DNA of 64,000 bases from Ideonella oryzae (lineage in GTDB: Bacteria; Pseudomonadota; Gammaproteobacteria; Burkholderiales; Burkholderiaceae_C). The stretch spans positions 1-64,000 of the forward strand of contig NZ_JAMXMC010000011.1 in the NCBI RefSeq assembly GCF_024055665.1, written 5' to 3'. Made by a program: the position numbers and the translations under genes. Position 1 is the first letter of the stretch. Each line of letters begins with the position of its first letter. Shown in pieces: positions 44,842 to 54,103 of this stretch. The notes under the pieces were generated by a model. The model was not told the origin of the DNA, searched no databases, and was given only the letters and a program-made list of their open reading frames with translations.

Positions 44842-45288
44842 ATGAAGACCATGAAGTTCCACCCCATCCCCCTGGCCCGCCCGCTGGGCCTGGCCCTGTC
44901 CGCCGGACTCCTGGCCCTGTTGTCCGCCTGCGGGGGTGGGGGCAATGAACTGGGCGGCGACGAGACCCTCACGCTGTCCCAATCGGAACTTGCCGTGAGC
45001 GCCATCGGCGCCTGCTACACCGGCAATGGCCCGACGGTCTACATCTATGGGGGCCGCCCCCCCTACACGCTTTACAACTCGCTGCCGGACGGCATGACCC
45101 TGAGCAGCGCGACGGTCGCCAACGCCGGGGACGGCTTCACGATCCAGTTCAAGGGCGCCTGCATGGAAAGCATGCCCATCACCGTCACGGACGACATGGG
45201 ACGCATCACCTCCCTGCTGATCACCAGCACGATGGAGGAGGTCACCACGCCCATCCCGACCGCCGCAGCCCCCGCGGGCGGGAACTGA
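44842..45288 (+). CDS. Putative lipoprotein of the Tad locus
   Basis: 148 residues. The signal peptide ends with the lipobox LLSAC (Cys30), followed by a Gly run, so the residue after Cys is Gly and not Asp, which favours outer-membrane sorting. The mature domain is beta-rich with two Cys and no recognised family. It directly follows TadE and lies in the operon that starts with the Lnt homologue, which suggests the acyltransferase may act on it (inference). Confidence 0.82.
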   Translation: MKTMKFHPIPLARPLGLALSAGLLALLSACGGGGNELGGDETLTLSQSELAVSAIGACYTGNGPTVYIYGGRPPYTLYNSLPDGMTLSSATVANAGDGFTIQFKGACMESMPITVTDDMGRITSLLITSTMEEVTTPIPTAAAPAGGN

Positions 45289-45295
45289 GCGCACC

Positions 45296-45763
45296 ATGCA
45301 CTCCTCCGGCTTTCGAAGGCGCCCGTGGACCGGCTGGGCCCGGGCGGTGCTCGTGGGTGGCGGCACGTTGATTGCCGCCACGGCTGGCGCCACGTCGTCC
45401 GGCACGGTCCCGGTGTGCCGTGACGGCGCGGTGGAGATGCTGGTGGGCGGTGCGGGGGCCCGCTGCGACGCCGGCCTGGGGCCGGAGAACCTCGTTCGCA
45501 GCCGCCGCGGCGCGTCAACCGAATCGCCGGCCGCCACCGCCGACGCGGCGGCATCTGCTCAGGTGCCTGCCCAGGTTCAGCGCCAGCGCGACCGCGACCG
45601 GCAGGCCATTCTTCAGCAGGAGCTGGCGCGCGAACAGCAGGCCCTGAACACCCTGCTGCGCGCCGGTGCCCAGGCCGACCCGCAGGCCCTGCGGCGCACA
45701 CGGGACAACCTCAGCGCCCTGCAGCGCGAGCTGGGCCAGGCCACGGGCGTCGCCGCCCGCTGA
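45296..45763 (+). CDS. Small exported protein with C-terminal coiled coil
   Basis: 155 residues: a signal-like N-terminus (about 14-32), a Cys pair (VPVCRDG, GARCDAG), an Ala/Pro linker, then a charged helical stretch QVQRQRDRDRQAILQQELAREQQ with heptad-like spacing. It starts seven bases after the lipoprotein gene and is the last gene of the plus-strand Tad operon. No family is recognised. Confidence 0.7.
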   Translation: MHSSGFRRRPWTGWARAVLVGGGTLIAATAGATSSGTVPVCRDGAVEMLVGGAGARCDAGLGPENLVRSRRGASTESPAATADAAASAQVPAQVQRQRDRDRQAILQQELAREQQALNTLLRAGAQADPQALRRTRDNLSALQRELGQATGVAAR

Positions 45764-45785
45764 TCGCTGCGCCCACGCACCGGCC

Positions 45786-46673
45786 GTGCCCTCCACCCGG
45801 CTCCAGCTGTGGCTCTACCTGCCCAGCGTGCTCGTGCTGATGGCGGTGCTGGGCGACCAGGGGCTGCTGCAAGGGGCCGGGTTGGCCCACAGCCCGGCCA
45901 CCGTGGCCGGGTGGCCGTGGTACGGCCTGGTGTTCGGCCAACCCCACATCATGGGCAGCGGGCTGCTCTTTCTGGATGGCGCGCTGCGCAGGCCATGCCA
46001 GCCGCTGCTGCAGCGCGCCGCCGTGCTGGCCGCGCTGGCCTGCACCCTGGCGCTGTGGCTGCCCGAGGCCTGGCGCGACGGCCTGCTGATCGGCTGGACC
46101 CTGTGGCATGTCGTGGGGCAGCAGGCGGGCCTGGCCTGCGGGCAGGCCCGCGTGGCCAGCACGGCGGGCGCCCGCGCCTGGAAGGTCACCCTGGCCCTGG
46201 GCACAGGCGTGGCCGCCTGGGCGGTGGGCGGCGAAACCCTGCAGTCGCCCCAGCCCGATGGCCCATGGCTGCTCTGGGCCGGCTGGGCGCTCAGCGCCAG
46301 CGTGCTGCCCGCCAGCTGGCTGCTGTGGCAGGCGCGGCGTCGGGGCGGGGATGTGCGCGCCCTGCTGGCCCTGCAGGCCACCGCCCTGCTGGCCTATGGC
46401 TGCGTGCTGCTGGGCTATGCCGTGTTCGGCGTGATGTTGCTGCGCTGGACCCACGACGCCACGGCCTTTGCGGCCTACCTGGCGGTGGTGCGGCAGCGAC
46501 GCGGCCGGCTGGCGGCAGCGGCCTTCATCCCGCTGTCCCTGCTGCTGAGCCTGGCGACCAGCGCCTTGCTGCCAGGCGCCGTGCTGCTCTGGATGGTGCT
46601 GGTGCACTACCTGGCCGAGCCCGCGCTGTGGCGTGCCGGCTCCCCGCTGCGGCGGACGCTCCAGCCCGCCTGA
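45786..46673 (+). CDS. Multi-pass membrane protein with conserved histidines, unknown function
   Basis: About 295 residues from the GTG at 45786, with seven to nine membrane segments. His residues sit in characteristic contexts: [26 protein letters not shown] and [11 protein letters not shown]. The last resembles the HYxxxxxxW motif of some diiron or heme membrane enzymes, including the Brp/Blh class. I cannot name a family. It lies 44 bp before ubiA and could be co-transcribed with it, which would suit a role in the quinone or membrane-redox area, but this is speculative. Confidence 0.65.
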   Translation: MPSTRLQLWLYLPSVLVLMAVLGDQGLLQGAGLAHSPATVAGWPWYGLVFGQPHIMGSGLLFLDGALRRPCQPLLQRAAVLAALACTLALWLPEAWRDGLLIGWTLWHVVGQQAGLACGQARVASTAGARAWKVTLALGTGVAAWAVGGETLQSPQPDGPWLLWAGWALSASVLPASWLLWQARRRGGDVRALLALQATALLAYGCVLLGYAVFGVMLLRWTHDATAFAAYLAVVRQRRGRLAAAAFIPLSLLLSLATSALLPGAVLLWMVLVHYLAEPALWRAGSPLRRTLQPA

Positions 46674-46717
46674 GAGGGCCCGCCGCCACAGACATGGCAC
46701 GGGATAATGCCCCCGCC

Positions 46718-47623
46718 ATGCCCACCACCGTGCTGCCCTCCCGCTTTTCGCTGTACCTGGACCTCATCCGCTGGAACCGCCCCGCGGGCTGGCTGCTGTT
46801 GCTCTGGCCCACGCTGTCCGCACTGTGGATGGCGGCCGATGGCTTTCCCGGCTGGCATCTGCTGATCGTCTTCACCGCCGGCACGGTGCTGATGCGCAGC
46901 GCCGGCTGCTGCATCAACGACGTGGCCGACAAGGACTTCGACCTGCACGTCAAGCGCACCGCGCAGCGGCCGGTCACCTCGGGCGTGGTCAGCGTCCGCG
47001 AGGCGCTGGGCGTGGGCGCGGCCCTGGCGCTGTTGTCCTTCGTGCTGGTGCTGAGCACCAACCCGCCGACGATCTGGCTGTCGGTGCCCGCCGTGCTGGT
47101 GGCCGGCCTCTACCCCTACGCCAAGCGGGTCATCGCCATGCCCCAGGCGGTGCTGGGCGTGGCCTTCAGCTTCGGCATCCCGATGGCCTTCAGTGCGGTG
47201 CAAGGTGGGCAGGACTGGAGCTTGTCCGCCGTCGGTGCCTCGGTGCCCCCGCATGCCTGGTGGCTGGTGCTGGGCAACCTCTGCTGGGTGCTGGCCTACG
47301 ACACCGAGTACGCCATGGTCGACCGCGACGACGACCTGAAGATCGGCATCAAGACCTCGGCCATCACGCTGGGCCGGCACGATGTGCGCGCGGTGATGAC
47401 CTTCTACGTCCTCTACCTGGGCCTGTGGGCCTGGGTGGGCGAGCGCCTGGGCCTGGCCTGGCCCTACCAGCTGGGCATCGGCGTGGCGGCGGCCCAGGTC
47501 GTGTGGCACGGCTGGCTGATTCGCCACCGCAGCCGCGAGGGCTGCTTCCAGGCCTTCCGCCTGAACCACTGGGTGGGCGCAGCGGTGTTCGCCGGTACCG
47601 TGCTGGCCGGCTGGGTGCGCTGA
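46718..47623 (+). CDS. ubiA: 4-hydroxybenzoate octaprenyltransferase
   Basis: 301 residues with about eight membrane helices. UbiA attaches the polyprenyl tail to 4-hydroxybenzoate in ubiquinone synthesis. The two Asp-rich metal/diphosphate sites are present: [19 protein letters not shown] (about residue 68) and [19 protein letters not shown] (about 195). The ATG at 46718 was chosen; one eight codons earlier (46694) is equally possible. It is convergent with proC, 23 bp apart. Confidence 0.95.
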   Translation: MPTTVLPSRFSLYLDLIRWNRPAGWLLLLWPTLSALWMAADGFPGWHLLIVFTAGTVLMRSAGCCINDVADKDFDLHVKRTAQRPVTSGVVSVREALGVGAALALLSFVLVLSTNPPTIWLSVPAVLVAGLYPYAKRVIAMPQAVLGVAFSFGIPMAFSAVQGGQDWSLSAVGASVPPHAWWLVLGNLCWVLAYDTEYAMVDRDDDLKIGIKTSAITLGRHDVRAVMTFYVLYLGLWAWVGERLGLAWPYQLGIGVAAAQVVWHGWLIRHRSREGCFQAFRLNHWVGAAVFAGTVLAGWVR

Positions 47624-47646
47624 ACGGCCCCCTCAGGGCCCGGCGC

Positions 47647-48480
47647 TCAGCTCTTGCCGAACTCGGCGCCCAGCTCGGCCGCCCGCTCGGCCGCCGCGTG
47701 CAGGGCCCGCACGAAGGCCAGCTTCACACCCCGCGCCTCCAGGGTGCTGATGGCCGCATGGGTGGTGCCGCCCTTGGACGTGACGCGCTGGCGCAGCAGC
47801 TCGGGCGTCTCGGGTGACTGGGCCGAGAGCGCCGCGGCCCCGGCCACGGTCTGCTGGGCCAGCTGGCGCGACTGCTCGGCACTCAGCCCCAGTTCCACAC
47901 CCGCCTGGATCATGGCCTCCAGCAGGTAGAACACATAGGCCGGGCCGGAGCCCGACAGCGCCGTCACCGCATCCAACTGGGCCTCCTGCTCGACCCACAG
48001 CAGCTGGCCGGTCGGCGCCAGCATCTGCTCGACCTGCAGGCGCTCGTCCAGCGTCACCGCCGGGCGCGCGTACAGGCCGCTCATGCCCTGGCCGATCAGG
48101 GCCGGGGTGTTGGGCATGGCCCGCACCACCCGGGCACTGCCGCTGGCCTTCTCAAGGGCCACACAGGGAATGCCCGCCATGATGGACAGCTGAAGGGCCT
48201 GGCTGGCGTAGGGCGCGCAGGGCGCGGCCGCGGCCTCGAACATCTGGGGTTTGACCGCCCACACGATCAACCCGGCCGCACCCAGGGCCGGGCCGGCGGC
48301 GGCATCCGCCCGCACGCCGAACTGGTTGCGCAAGCGCAGCGCCTGCTCGGGCGAGGGCTCCACCACCAGGATGGTGGAGGCCGGGTGGCCCGCGCGGACC
48401 AGCCCGCCGATGATGGCGCTGGCCATGTTGCCACCACCGATGAAGGCAATCGTCGTGTTCAGGGAACTGCTGCTGTTCAT
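47647..48480 (-). CDS. proC: Pyrroline-5-carboxylate reductase
   Basis: 277 residues. ProC makes proline from pyrroline-5-carboxylate with NAD(P)H. The N-terminal Rossmann motif is [15 protein letters not shown], and the C-terminal signature [21 protein letters not shown] plus [11 protein letters not shown] is intact. The ATG at 48480 precedes [11 protein letters not shown] 200-bp gap separates it from the divergent glutamate dehydrogenase. Confidence 0.96.
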   Translation of the reverse strand: MNSSSSLNTTIAFIGGGNMASAIIGGLVRAGHPASTILVVEPSPEQALRLRNQFGVRADAAAGPALGAAGLIVWAVKPQMFEAAAAPCAPYASQALQLSIMAGIPCVALEKASGSARVVRAMPNTPALIGQGMSGLYARPAVTLDERLQVEQMLAPTGQLLWVEQEAQLDAVTALSGSGPAYVFYLLEAMIQAGVELGLSAEQSRQLAQQTVAGAAALSAQSPETPELLRQRVTSKGGTTHAAISTLEARGVKLAFVRALHAAAERAAELGAEFGKS

Positions 48481-48680
48481 GGCGGCGAGTGTAGGGCCAA
48501 GCGCTGTGCCGGTGCGCGGCCCGGCACAGTTGCCGACAGGCTTGCAGGAGTCATGCGCAACTTGCATAACCCAGGCGCCACAAGGCCTCGCGGACCGCCT
48601 ACAGTGCGCCACCATGCGGTGCGGGGCCGCTCACAAGGCCAGCCCCGCGCGTCGCATCCAACACGATGGAGACTTCTTAC

Positions 48681-49955
48681 ATGACCGCCGAGCTTTCCTA
48701 CGTCCACCCCTCGCCCGAGAGCCCCTGGACGACCTACCTGTCGCAAGTGGACCGCGTGCTGCCTTACCTGGGCGAACTGTCCCGCTGGGCCGACACCCTC
48801 AAGCGCCCCAAGCGCGCGCTGATCGTGGACATCCCGATCGAGCTGGACAACGGCACCATCGCCCACTACGAGGGCTACCGCGTGCAGCACAACCTGTCGC
48901 GCGGCCCCGGCAAGGGCGGCGTGCGCTACCACCCTGACGTCACGCTGGAAGAGGTGATGGCGCTGGCCGCGTGGATGAGCATCAAGAATGCCGCGGTCAA
49001 CCTGCCGTATGGCGGCGCCAAGGGCGGCATCCGGGTCGACCCGAAGCTGCTGTCGATCAAGGAACTGGAGCGCATGACGCGCCGCTACACCAGCGAGATC
49101 GGCATCATCATCGGCCCGCAGCAGGACATCCCGGCACCGGACGTGAACACCAACCCGCAGATCATGGCGTGGATGATGGACACGTACTCGATGAACACCG
49201 GCGCCACCGCCACCGGCGTGGTCACCGGCAAACCCATCCACCTGGGCGGCTCGCTGGGTCGCGTCAAGGCCACCGGCCGCGGCGTGTTCGTCACCGGCCG
49301 TGAAGCGGCCCGCCGCATGGGCCTGGACCTCAACGGCGCGCGCGTCGCGGTGCAGGGGACCGGCAACGTGGGTGGCTCGGCCATGGAGTTGTTCGCCCAA
49401 GCCGGCGCCAAGATCGTCGCCGCCCAGGACCACACCGGCGCCATCTACAACGCCCACGGCCTGGACATGGGGGCCCTGCAGCCCTGGCTGAAGCAGCACG
49501 GCGGCGTGGCCGGTTTCCCCGGTGGCGAACGCCTGGGCAACGAGGAGTTCTGGGACACGGACTGCGAGATCCTGATCCCGGCCGCGCTGGAAGGCCAGAT
49601 CAACGCCGACCGGGCCCGCCGCCTGAAGGCCAAGCTGGTGCTCGAAGGCGCCAACGGCCCGACACTGCCGGCGGCCGACGACATCCTGGCCGACCGCGGC
49701 GTTCTGGTGGTGCCCGACGTGATCTGCAACGCCGGCGGCGTGACCGTGTCCTACTTCGAGTGGGTGCAGGACTTCAGCTCGTTCTTCTGGACCGAGGACG
49801 AGATCAACCTGCGGCTGGACAAGATCATGGTCGGTGCCTTGAAGCGCATCTGGGACGTGGCCGACCAGCACCAGATCACGCTGCGCACCGCCACCTTCGC
49901 GGTGGCCTGCGAGCGCATCCTCGAAGCCCGGCGCGAGCGCGGCCTCTATCCCTGA
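48681..49955 (+). CDS. gdhA: Glutamate dehydrogenase (Glu/Leu/Phe/Val family, likely NAD type)
   Basis: 424 residues. It interconverts glutamate with 2-oxoglutarate and ammonia. The substrate site [11 protein letters not shown] and the catalytic Lys in [13 protein letters not shown] are present, followed by a Rossmann fold at [17 protein letters not shown] and the C-terminal [14 protein letters not shown]. The ATG at 48681 has GGAG nine bases upstream; an in-frame ATG at 48666 would sit over that site. The pattern resembles the catabolic ~430-residue (GudB/RocG-like) enzymes more than the E. coli NADP enzyme. Confidence 0.93.
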   Translation: MTAELSYVHPSPESPWTTYLSQVDRVLPYLGELSRWADTLKRPKRALIVDIPIELDNGTIAHYEGYRVQHNLSRGPGKGGVRYHPDVTLEEVMALAAWMSIKNAAVNLPYGGAKGGIRVDPKLLSIKELERMTRRYTSEIGIIIGPQQDIPAPDVNTNPQIMAWMMDTYSMNTGATATGVVTGKPIHLGGSLGRVKATGRGVFVTGREAARRMGLDLNGARVAVQGTGNVGGSAMELFAQAGAKIVAAQDHTGAIYNAHGLDMGALQPWLKQHGGVAGFPGGERLGNEEFWDTDCEILIPAALEGQINADRARRLKAKLVLEGANGPTLPAADDILADRGVLVVPDVICNAGGVTVSYFEWVQDFSSFFWTEDEINLRLDKIMVGALKRIWDVADQHQITLRTATFAVACERILEARRERGLYP

Positions 49956-49975
49956 TGGACTGACGGCCTGGGCAC

Positions 49976-51028
49976 TCAGGCCTGCACGACCAGACCGGGC
50001 GTGCCGGCCTGCAGCGAACCCACCACGGCGGCGTCGCCAAAGCCGCTGCCGTGGAAGGCCGACAGCACCCGGTCGAGCTCGGCCGGGGCGCAGCTGACCA
50101 GCAGGCCGCCACTGGTCTGCGGATCGGTCAGCAGCGTGCGCTGCCAGGGAGCCATCTCGCCCCCGCCGGCCACGCTCACCTGGGCGCCATAGCCCGTCCA
50201 GTTGCGACCGGAGGCGCCGGTGGCCACGCCCTCCTGCGCCAGCGCAGCCACGCCCTCGATCAGCGGCACCTTCGCCCAGTCCACCGTGGCCTGCAGCTTC
50301 GAGCCGCGGCAGATCTCCAGCAGGTGGCCGGCCAGGCCGAAGCCGGTGACATCGGTCATCGCATGCACGCCGTCGAACTGAGCCAGCTCGCTGCCCACGC
50401 GGTTGAGCAGCGTGGTGTAGTGCACCATCTGCGCATAACCGGCCGCGTCGAGCTTGCCCTTCTTCAGCGCGGCTGAGAGCACGCCCACGCCCAGCGACTT
50501 GCCCAGCACCAGCACATCGCCGGCCTGGGCGTCGGCATTGCGGCGCACCCGCTTCGGGTGCACCAGACCCAGGGCCACCAGGCCGTAGATGGGCTCCAGC
50601 ACATCGATGGAGTGGCCCCCGGCGATGGGCACGCCGGCCTCGCGGCAGACGCTGGCGCCGCCCTCCAGGATCTGGCCGATCACCTCCAGCGGCAGCTTGT
50701 CCAGCGGCATGCCCACGATGGCCAGCGCCAGGATGGGCCGCCCGCCCATGGCATAGACGTCCGACAGCGCGTTGGTGGCCGCGATGCGGCCGAAGTCACG
50801 CGGGTCGTCGACAATCGGGGTGAAGAAATCGGTGGTGGCCACCAGGGCCTGCTCGTCGTTCAGGCGCCAGACGGCCGCGTCGTCGCTGGTCTCGATCCCG
50901 ACCATCAGCTCGGGCGGGATCACCCCGGGCGCGGTGCGCGACAGGATGTCGGAGAGCACGCCGGGTGCGATCTTGCAGCCGCAGCCGCCACCATGCGAGA
51001 AACGGGTGAGTTGAATGGGCGTGTCCAT
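49976..51028 (-). CDS. selD: Selenophosphate synthetase (selenide, water dikinase)
   Basis: 350 residues. SelD makes selenophosphate from selenide and ATP. The N-terminal catalytic loop reads HGGGCGCKI, with Cys16 in the position that is Cys or Sec in the family, and Lys19. The ATP/Mg site shows DDAAVWRL and TTDFFTPIVDDP; GGHSIDVLEPIYGLVALG is also typical. It is divergent from mnmH, with 69 bp between the starts. No selA, selB or tRNA-Sec was seen, so in this window selenium serves tRNA 2-selenouridine only. Confidence 0.96.
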   Translation of the reverse strand: MDTPIQLTRFSHGGGCGCKIAPGVLSDILSRTAPGVIPPELMVGIETSDDAAVWRLNDEQALVATTDFFTPIVDDPRDFGRIAATNALSDVYAMGGRPILALAIVGMPLDKLPLEVIGQILEGGASVCREAGVPIAGGHSIDVLEPIYGLVALGLVHPKRVRRNADAQAGDVLVLGKSLGVGVLSAALKKGKLDAAGYAQMVHYTTLLNRVGSELAQFDGVHAMTDVTGFGLAGHLLEICRGSKLQATVDWAKVPLIEGVAALAQEGVATGASGRNWTGYGAQVSVAGGGEMAPWQRTLLTDPQTSGGLLVSCAPAELDRVLSAFHGSGFGDAAVVGSLQAGTPGLVVQA

Positions 51029-51097
51029 GCCGGAAATCCTGTCCTGCCGCGATGCGGCGCCAACCAAGGCACCATTGTGCCGCCGGGGGCCGCGGCC

Positions 51098-52192
51098 ATG
51101 ACCATGCAGGGGCGCATGCCCTTTCCCCATGATCCCGTCGGCCTGGACGCCCTGGACCAGTACGACACGGTGATCGATGCGAGGTCGCCCGCCGAATTCG
51201 CCGAGGACGCCATCCCCGGCGCCATCAACTGCCCGGTGCTGGACGACGAGGAGCGCCGCATCGTCGGCACGCTCTACAAGCAGGTCGGCGCCTTCGAGGC
51301 CCGGCGGGTGGGCGCGGCCATGGTGGCGGCCAATCTGGCGCGCCACCTGCGCGGCCCGCTGGCCGACAAGCCCACCAACTGGCGGCCGCTGGTCTACTGC
51401 TGGCGCGGCGGCCTGCGCAGCGGCTCCATGGTGACCTGGCTGCGCATGGTGGGCTGGCCCGCGGTGCAGTTGCGCGGCGGCTACAAGACCTGGCGCAGCC
51501 AGGTGATCGAGCGCATCGACACCCTGGCCCCGCGCCTGCCGCTGCGGGTGCTGTGCGGCCCCACCGGCAGCGCCAAGACGGCCATCCTGCAGGCTGCGGC
51601 CCGGGCCGGCGCCCAGGTGCTGGACCTGGAAGGCCTGGCCGCCCACAAGGGCTCGGTGCTGGGCGCGATGCCCGGGGTGGAACAGCCCTCGCAGAAGGCC
51701 TTCGAGACGCGGCTGGCCCAGGCCCTGGCCGGCTTCGACCTGGCGCGGCCGGTGTTCGTCGAGGCCGAGAGCCGCAAGATCGGCCGCATCGCCCTGCCCA
51801 ACGCCCTGGTGGAGCGGCTGCGGCAGAGCCCCTGCATCACGGTGGAGGCCCCGCTGGCCGCGCGGCTGGAGTACCTGCTGCGCGACTACGCCTATCTGGG
51901 CGCCGACGGCGAGGCCCTGGCCCAGACCCTGGGGCGGCTGCACGGCCTGCTGGCCAACGAGACCCTGGCGCGCTGGCAGGCCTGGGCCCGCGCCGGCGAG
52001 CTGGCCCCGCTGTTCGAGGCCTTGATGCGCGAGCACTACGACCCGGCCTATGCCCGCTCGCAGCGCGGCAACTTCCTGCAGCTGCAGACGGCGCAGGCCC
52101 TGCCGGCCGAGCGCCTGACCGCCGAGGCCGTCGCGGCCTTGGGGCCGGCGCTGCGGGCCTTGGGCGGGGATGGCGGCGAACCCGGCGCCTGA
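51098..52192 (+). CDS. mnmH: tRNA 2-selenouridine synthase
   Basis: 364 residues, the usual length. MnmH (SelU/YbbB) converts 2-thiouridine at the tRNA wobble position to 2-selenouridine. The N-terminal rhodanese domain carries the catalytic Cys101 in VYCWRGGLRSGSM, and a P-loop GPTGSAKT (about residue 155) precedes the second domain with VEAESRKIGRI. Several in-frame ATG codons occur at the start (51098, 51104, 51116). It stops seven bases before the convergent dsbD stop. Confidence 0.95.
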   Translation: MTMQGRMPFPHDPVGLDALDQYDTVIDARSPAEFAEDAIPGAINCPVLDDEERRIVGTLYKQVGAFEARRVGAAMVAANLARHLRGPLADKPTNWRPLVYCWRGGLRSGSMVTWLRMVGWPAVQLRGGYKTWRSQVIERIDTLAPRLPLRVLCGPTGSAKTAILQAAARAGAQVLDLEGLAAHKGSVLGAMPGVEQPSQKAFETRLAQALAGFDLARPVFVEAESRKIGRIALPNALVERLRQSPCITVEAPLAARLEYLLRDYAYLGADGEALAQTLGRLHGLLANETLARWQAWARAGELAPLFEALMREHYDPAYARSQRGNFLQLQTAQALPAERLTAEAVAALGPALRALGGDGGEPGA

Positions 52193-52198
52193 GCGCGC

Positions 52199-54103
52199 TC
52201 AGGTGCCCGGCAGCAGGCTGTCGAGGTGGCGGGCGAAGGCCGCGGCCTCGACATAGCCCACCACCCGGGCCCCGGTGCGCTCGCCGCCCCGGGGGTCGAA
52301 GAAGACGATGCCCGGCGGGCCGAACAGACTGAAGCGCTTGAGCAGGGCCCGGTCGGTCGCGCTGTTGGCCGTCACATCGGCCCGCAGCAGGGTCATGCGG
52401 CCCATGCGGGCCTGCACCGCCGGGTCGCGGAAGGTCAGGCGCTCCATCTCGCCGCAGGCCGTGCACCAGTCGGCCGACACATCCAACAGCACCGGCCGGT
52501 CACTGCGGGCCACCGCCTGCTCCAGCGCGGCCAGGTCGGCCACCTTCTCGAAGCGCGGCGCCTCTGCCTGCGGAGCCGCGGTGTTCCCCGGGGCCGCGGC
52601 AGCGTCGCGCAATGCCACCAGGTGGGCCAGGGGCTGCAGGGCATCACGCCCGCCCGAGAGGGCGCCCACCAGCTGGGCCGCGCCCACCAGGGCCAGCACC
52701 ATGCCCAGGCCCTTGCCCAGGTGCTGCGGCCAGCGGGCCTGGGGCGCCAGGCCGTCGAAGGCGCGCAGGCCCACGGCCACGCAGATCAAGAGCAGCGCCC
52801 AGCCGCCCATCACGCCCCATGCCGGCAGCACGGGGGACACCATCCACAGCGCCACCGCCAGCAGCAGCACGCCGAAGAAGCGCTTGACCTGCTCCATCCA
52901 GGCCCCGGCGCGCGGCAGCAGCGAGCCGGCGGACAGGCCCACCAGCAGCAGCGGCACGCTCATGCCTGCGGCCAGGCTGAACAGCGCTGCACCGCCCAGC
53001 AGCACGTCGCGGGTCTGGCCGATGTAGACCAGGGCCCCGGCCAGCGGCGCGGCCACGCAGGGGCCGACGATCAGCGCCGACAGGCCGCCCATCAGGAACA
53101 CGCCGCCCAGGCGCCCGCCCGGCAGGCGGGTGGAGGCCCCCACCATGCGCGACTGCCAGGCCTGCGGCAGCTGCAGTTCGTAGAAGCCGAACATCGACAG
53201 CGCCAGCAGCACCAGCAGCCCGGCGAAGGCGGCCAGCACCGCCGGCTTCTGCAGATAGGCGGCCAGGCCCTCACCCAGCAGGCCGGCGGCCACGCCCAGC
53301 GCGGTGTAGACCAGGGCCATGCCCAGGCTGTAGGCCAGCGACAGGGCCAGCCCGCGGGCCCGCGAGGGAGGCTGGCCGGCGCCCGCCTGGCCGACGATGA
53401 TGGAGGACAGGATGGGCACCATCGGCAGCACGCAGGGCGTGAAGGACAGCAGCAGGCCGGCCAGCAGGAACACGCCGGCGATGCTCAGCAGGCTGCCGGA
53501 GCGCAGCGCTCGCTCGACGCCGTTGCCGGACTCGGGGGAGGCCGCCAGGCTCACCCCCTGAGCCCTCTCCTGCGCCTGAGGCGCTGCGGCGCTGGCCGCC
53601 TGCGGCGCGTCCTGCGGCGCACCGTCGGCCAGCAGGCTGACCTGGCGCAGGCCGCCGGCATCGGCCTGCAGCAGCAAGGTCTGCGTCTGCGGCGGATAGC
53701 ATAGGCCGGCGTCGGCGCAGCCCTGGCTGTCCACCTCGATCCGCCAGCGGCCGGCGCCGGCCTGCACGGGCAGCGTGGCGTCAATCGGCTGGGCATAGAT
53801 CTCCACCTCCTTCTGCAGATTGGCGTCGTACTGGCGCTGGCCGGGCGGCAGGGCCAGCGGCCCCAGCGTGACGGCAGGGTCGGCCGCGCGCACCTGCAGT
53901 CGCTCGCGGTAGAGGTGGTAGCCCGGCGTCACCGCCCAGTGCAGAGTCAGCGCGCGGCCGCCGTCGGTGACCTGTACCTGCAAGGGAAAAGCCTGGGCTG
54001 GGTCCAGGAAATCGTCGGCCCGCGCGGGTGCCAGGGCCAGCCCCAGCGTGGCGGCCGCCAGCAGCGCCAGCGTCCGGCGCAAAAGGGAAGAGAACAGCGT
54101 CAT
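52199..54103 (-). CDS. dsbD: Thiol:disulfide interchange protein DsbD
   Basis: 634 residues with all three DsbD domains. After a signal peptide (about 1-29), the periplasmic alpha domain holds the Cys pair in GCADAGLCYPP. The eight-helix beta domain holds the membrane Cys pair in FTPCVLPMVPIL and VGPCVAAPLAG. The C-terminal thioredoxin domain has WCTACGEME. DsbD passes electrons from cytoplasmic thioredoxin to the periplasm. Its ATG overlaps the apbE stop by four bases, so it belongs to the redox operon and probably reduces the TlpA-like protein or apocytochrome thiols. Confidence 0.95.
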   Translation of the reverse strand: MTLFSSLLRRTLALLAAATLGLALAPARADDFLDPAQAFPLQVQVTDGGRALTLHWAVTPGYHLYRERLQVRAADPAVTLGPLALPPGQRQYDANLQKEVEIYAQPIDATLPVQAGAGRWRIEVDSQGCADAGLCYPPQTQTLLLQADAGGLRQVSLLADGAPQDAPQAASAAAPQAQERAQGVSLAASPESGNGVERALRSGSLLSIAGVFLLAGLLLSFTPCVLPMVPILSSIIVGQAGAGQPPSRARGLALSLAYSLGMALVYTALGVAAGLLGEGLAAYLQKPAVLAAFAGLLVLLALSMFGFYELQLPQAWQSRMVGASTRLPGGRLGGVFLMGGLSALIVGPCVAAPLAGALVYIGQTRDVLLGGAALFSLAAGMSVPLLLVGLSAGSLLPRAGAWMEQVKRFFGVLLLAVALWMVSPVLPAWGVMGGWALLLICVAVGLRAFDGLAPQARWPQHLGKGLGMVLALVGAAQLVGALSGGRDALQPLAHLVALRDAAAAPGNTAAPQAEAPRFEKVADLAALEQAVARSDRPVLLDVSADWCTACGEMERLTFRDPAVQARMGRMTLLRADVTANSATDRALLKRFSLFGPPGIVFFDPRGGERTGARVVGYVEAAAFARHLDSLLPGT

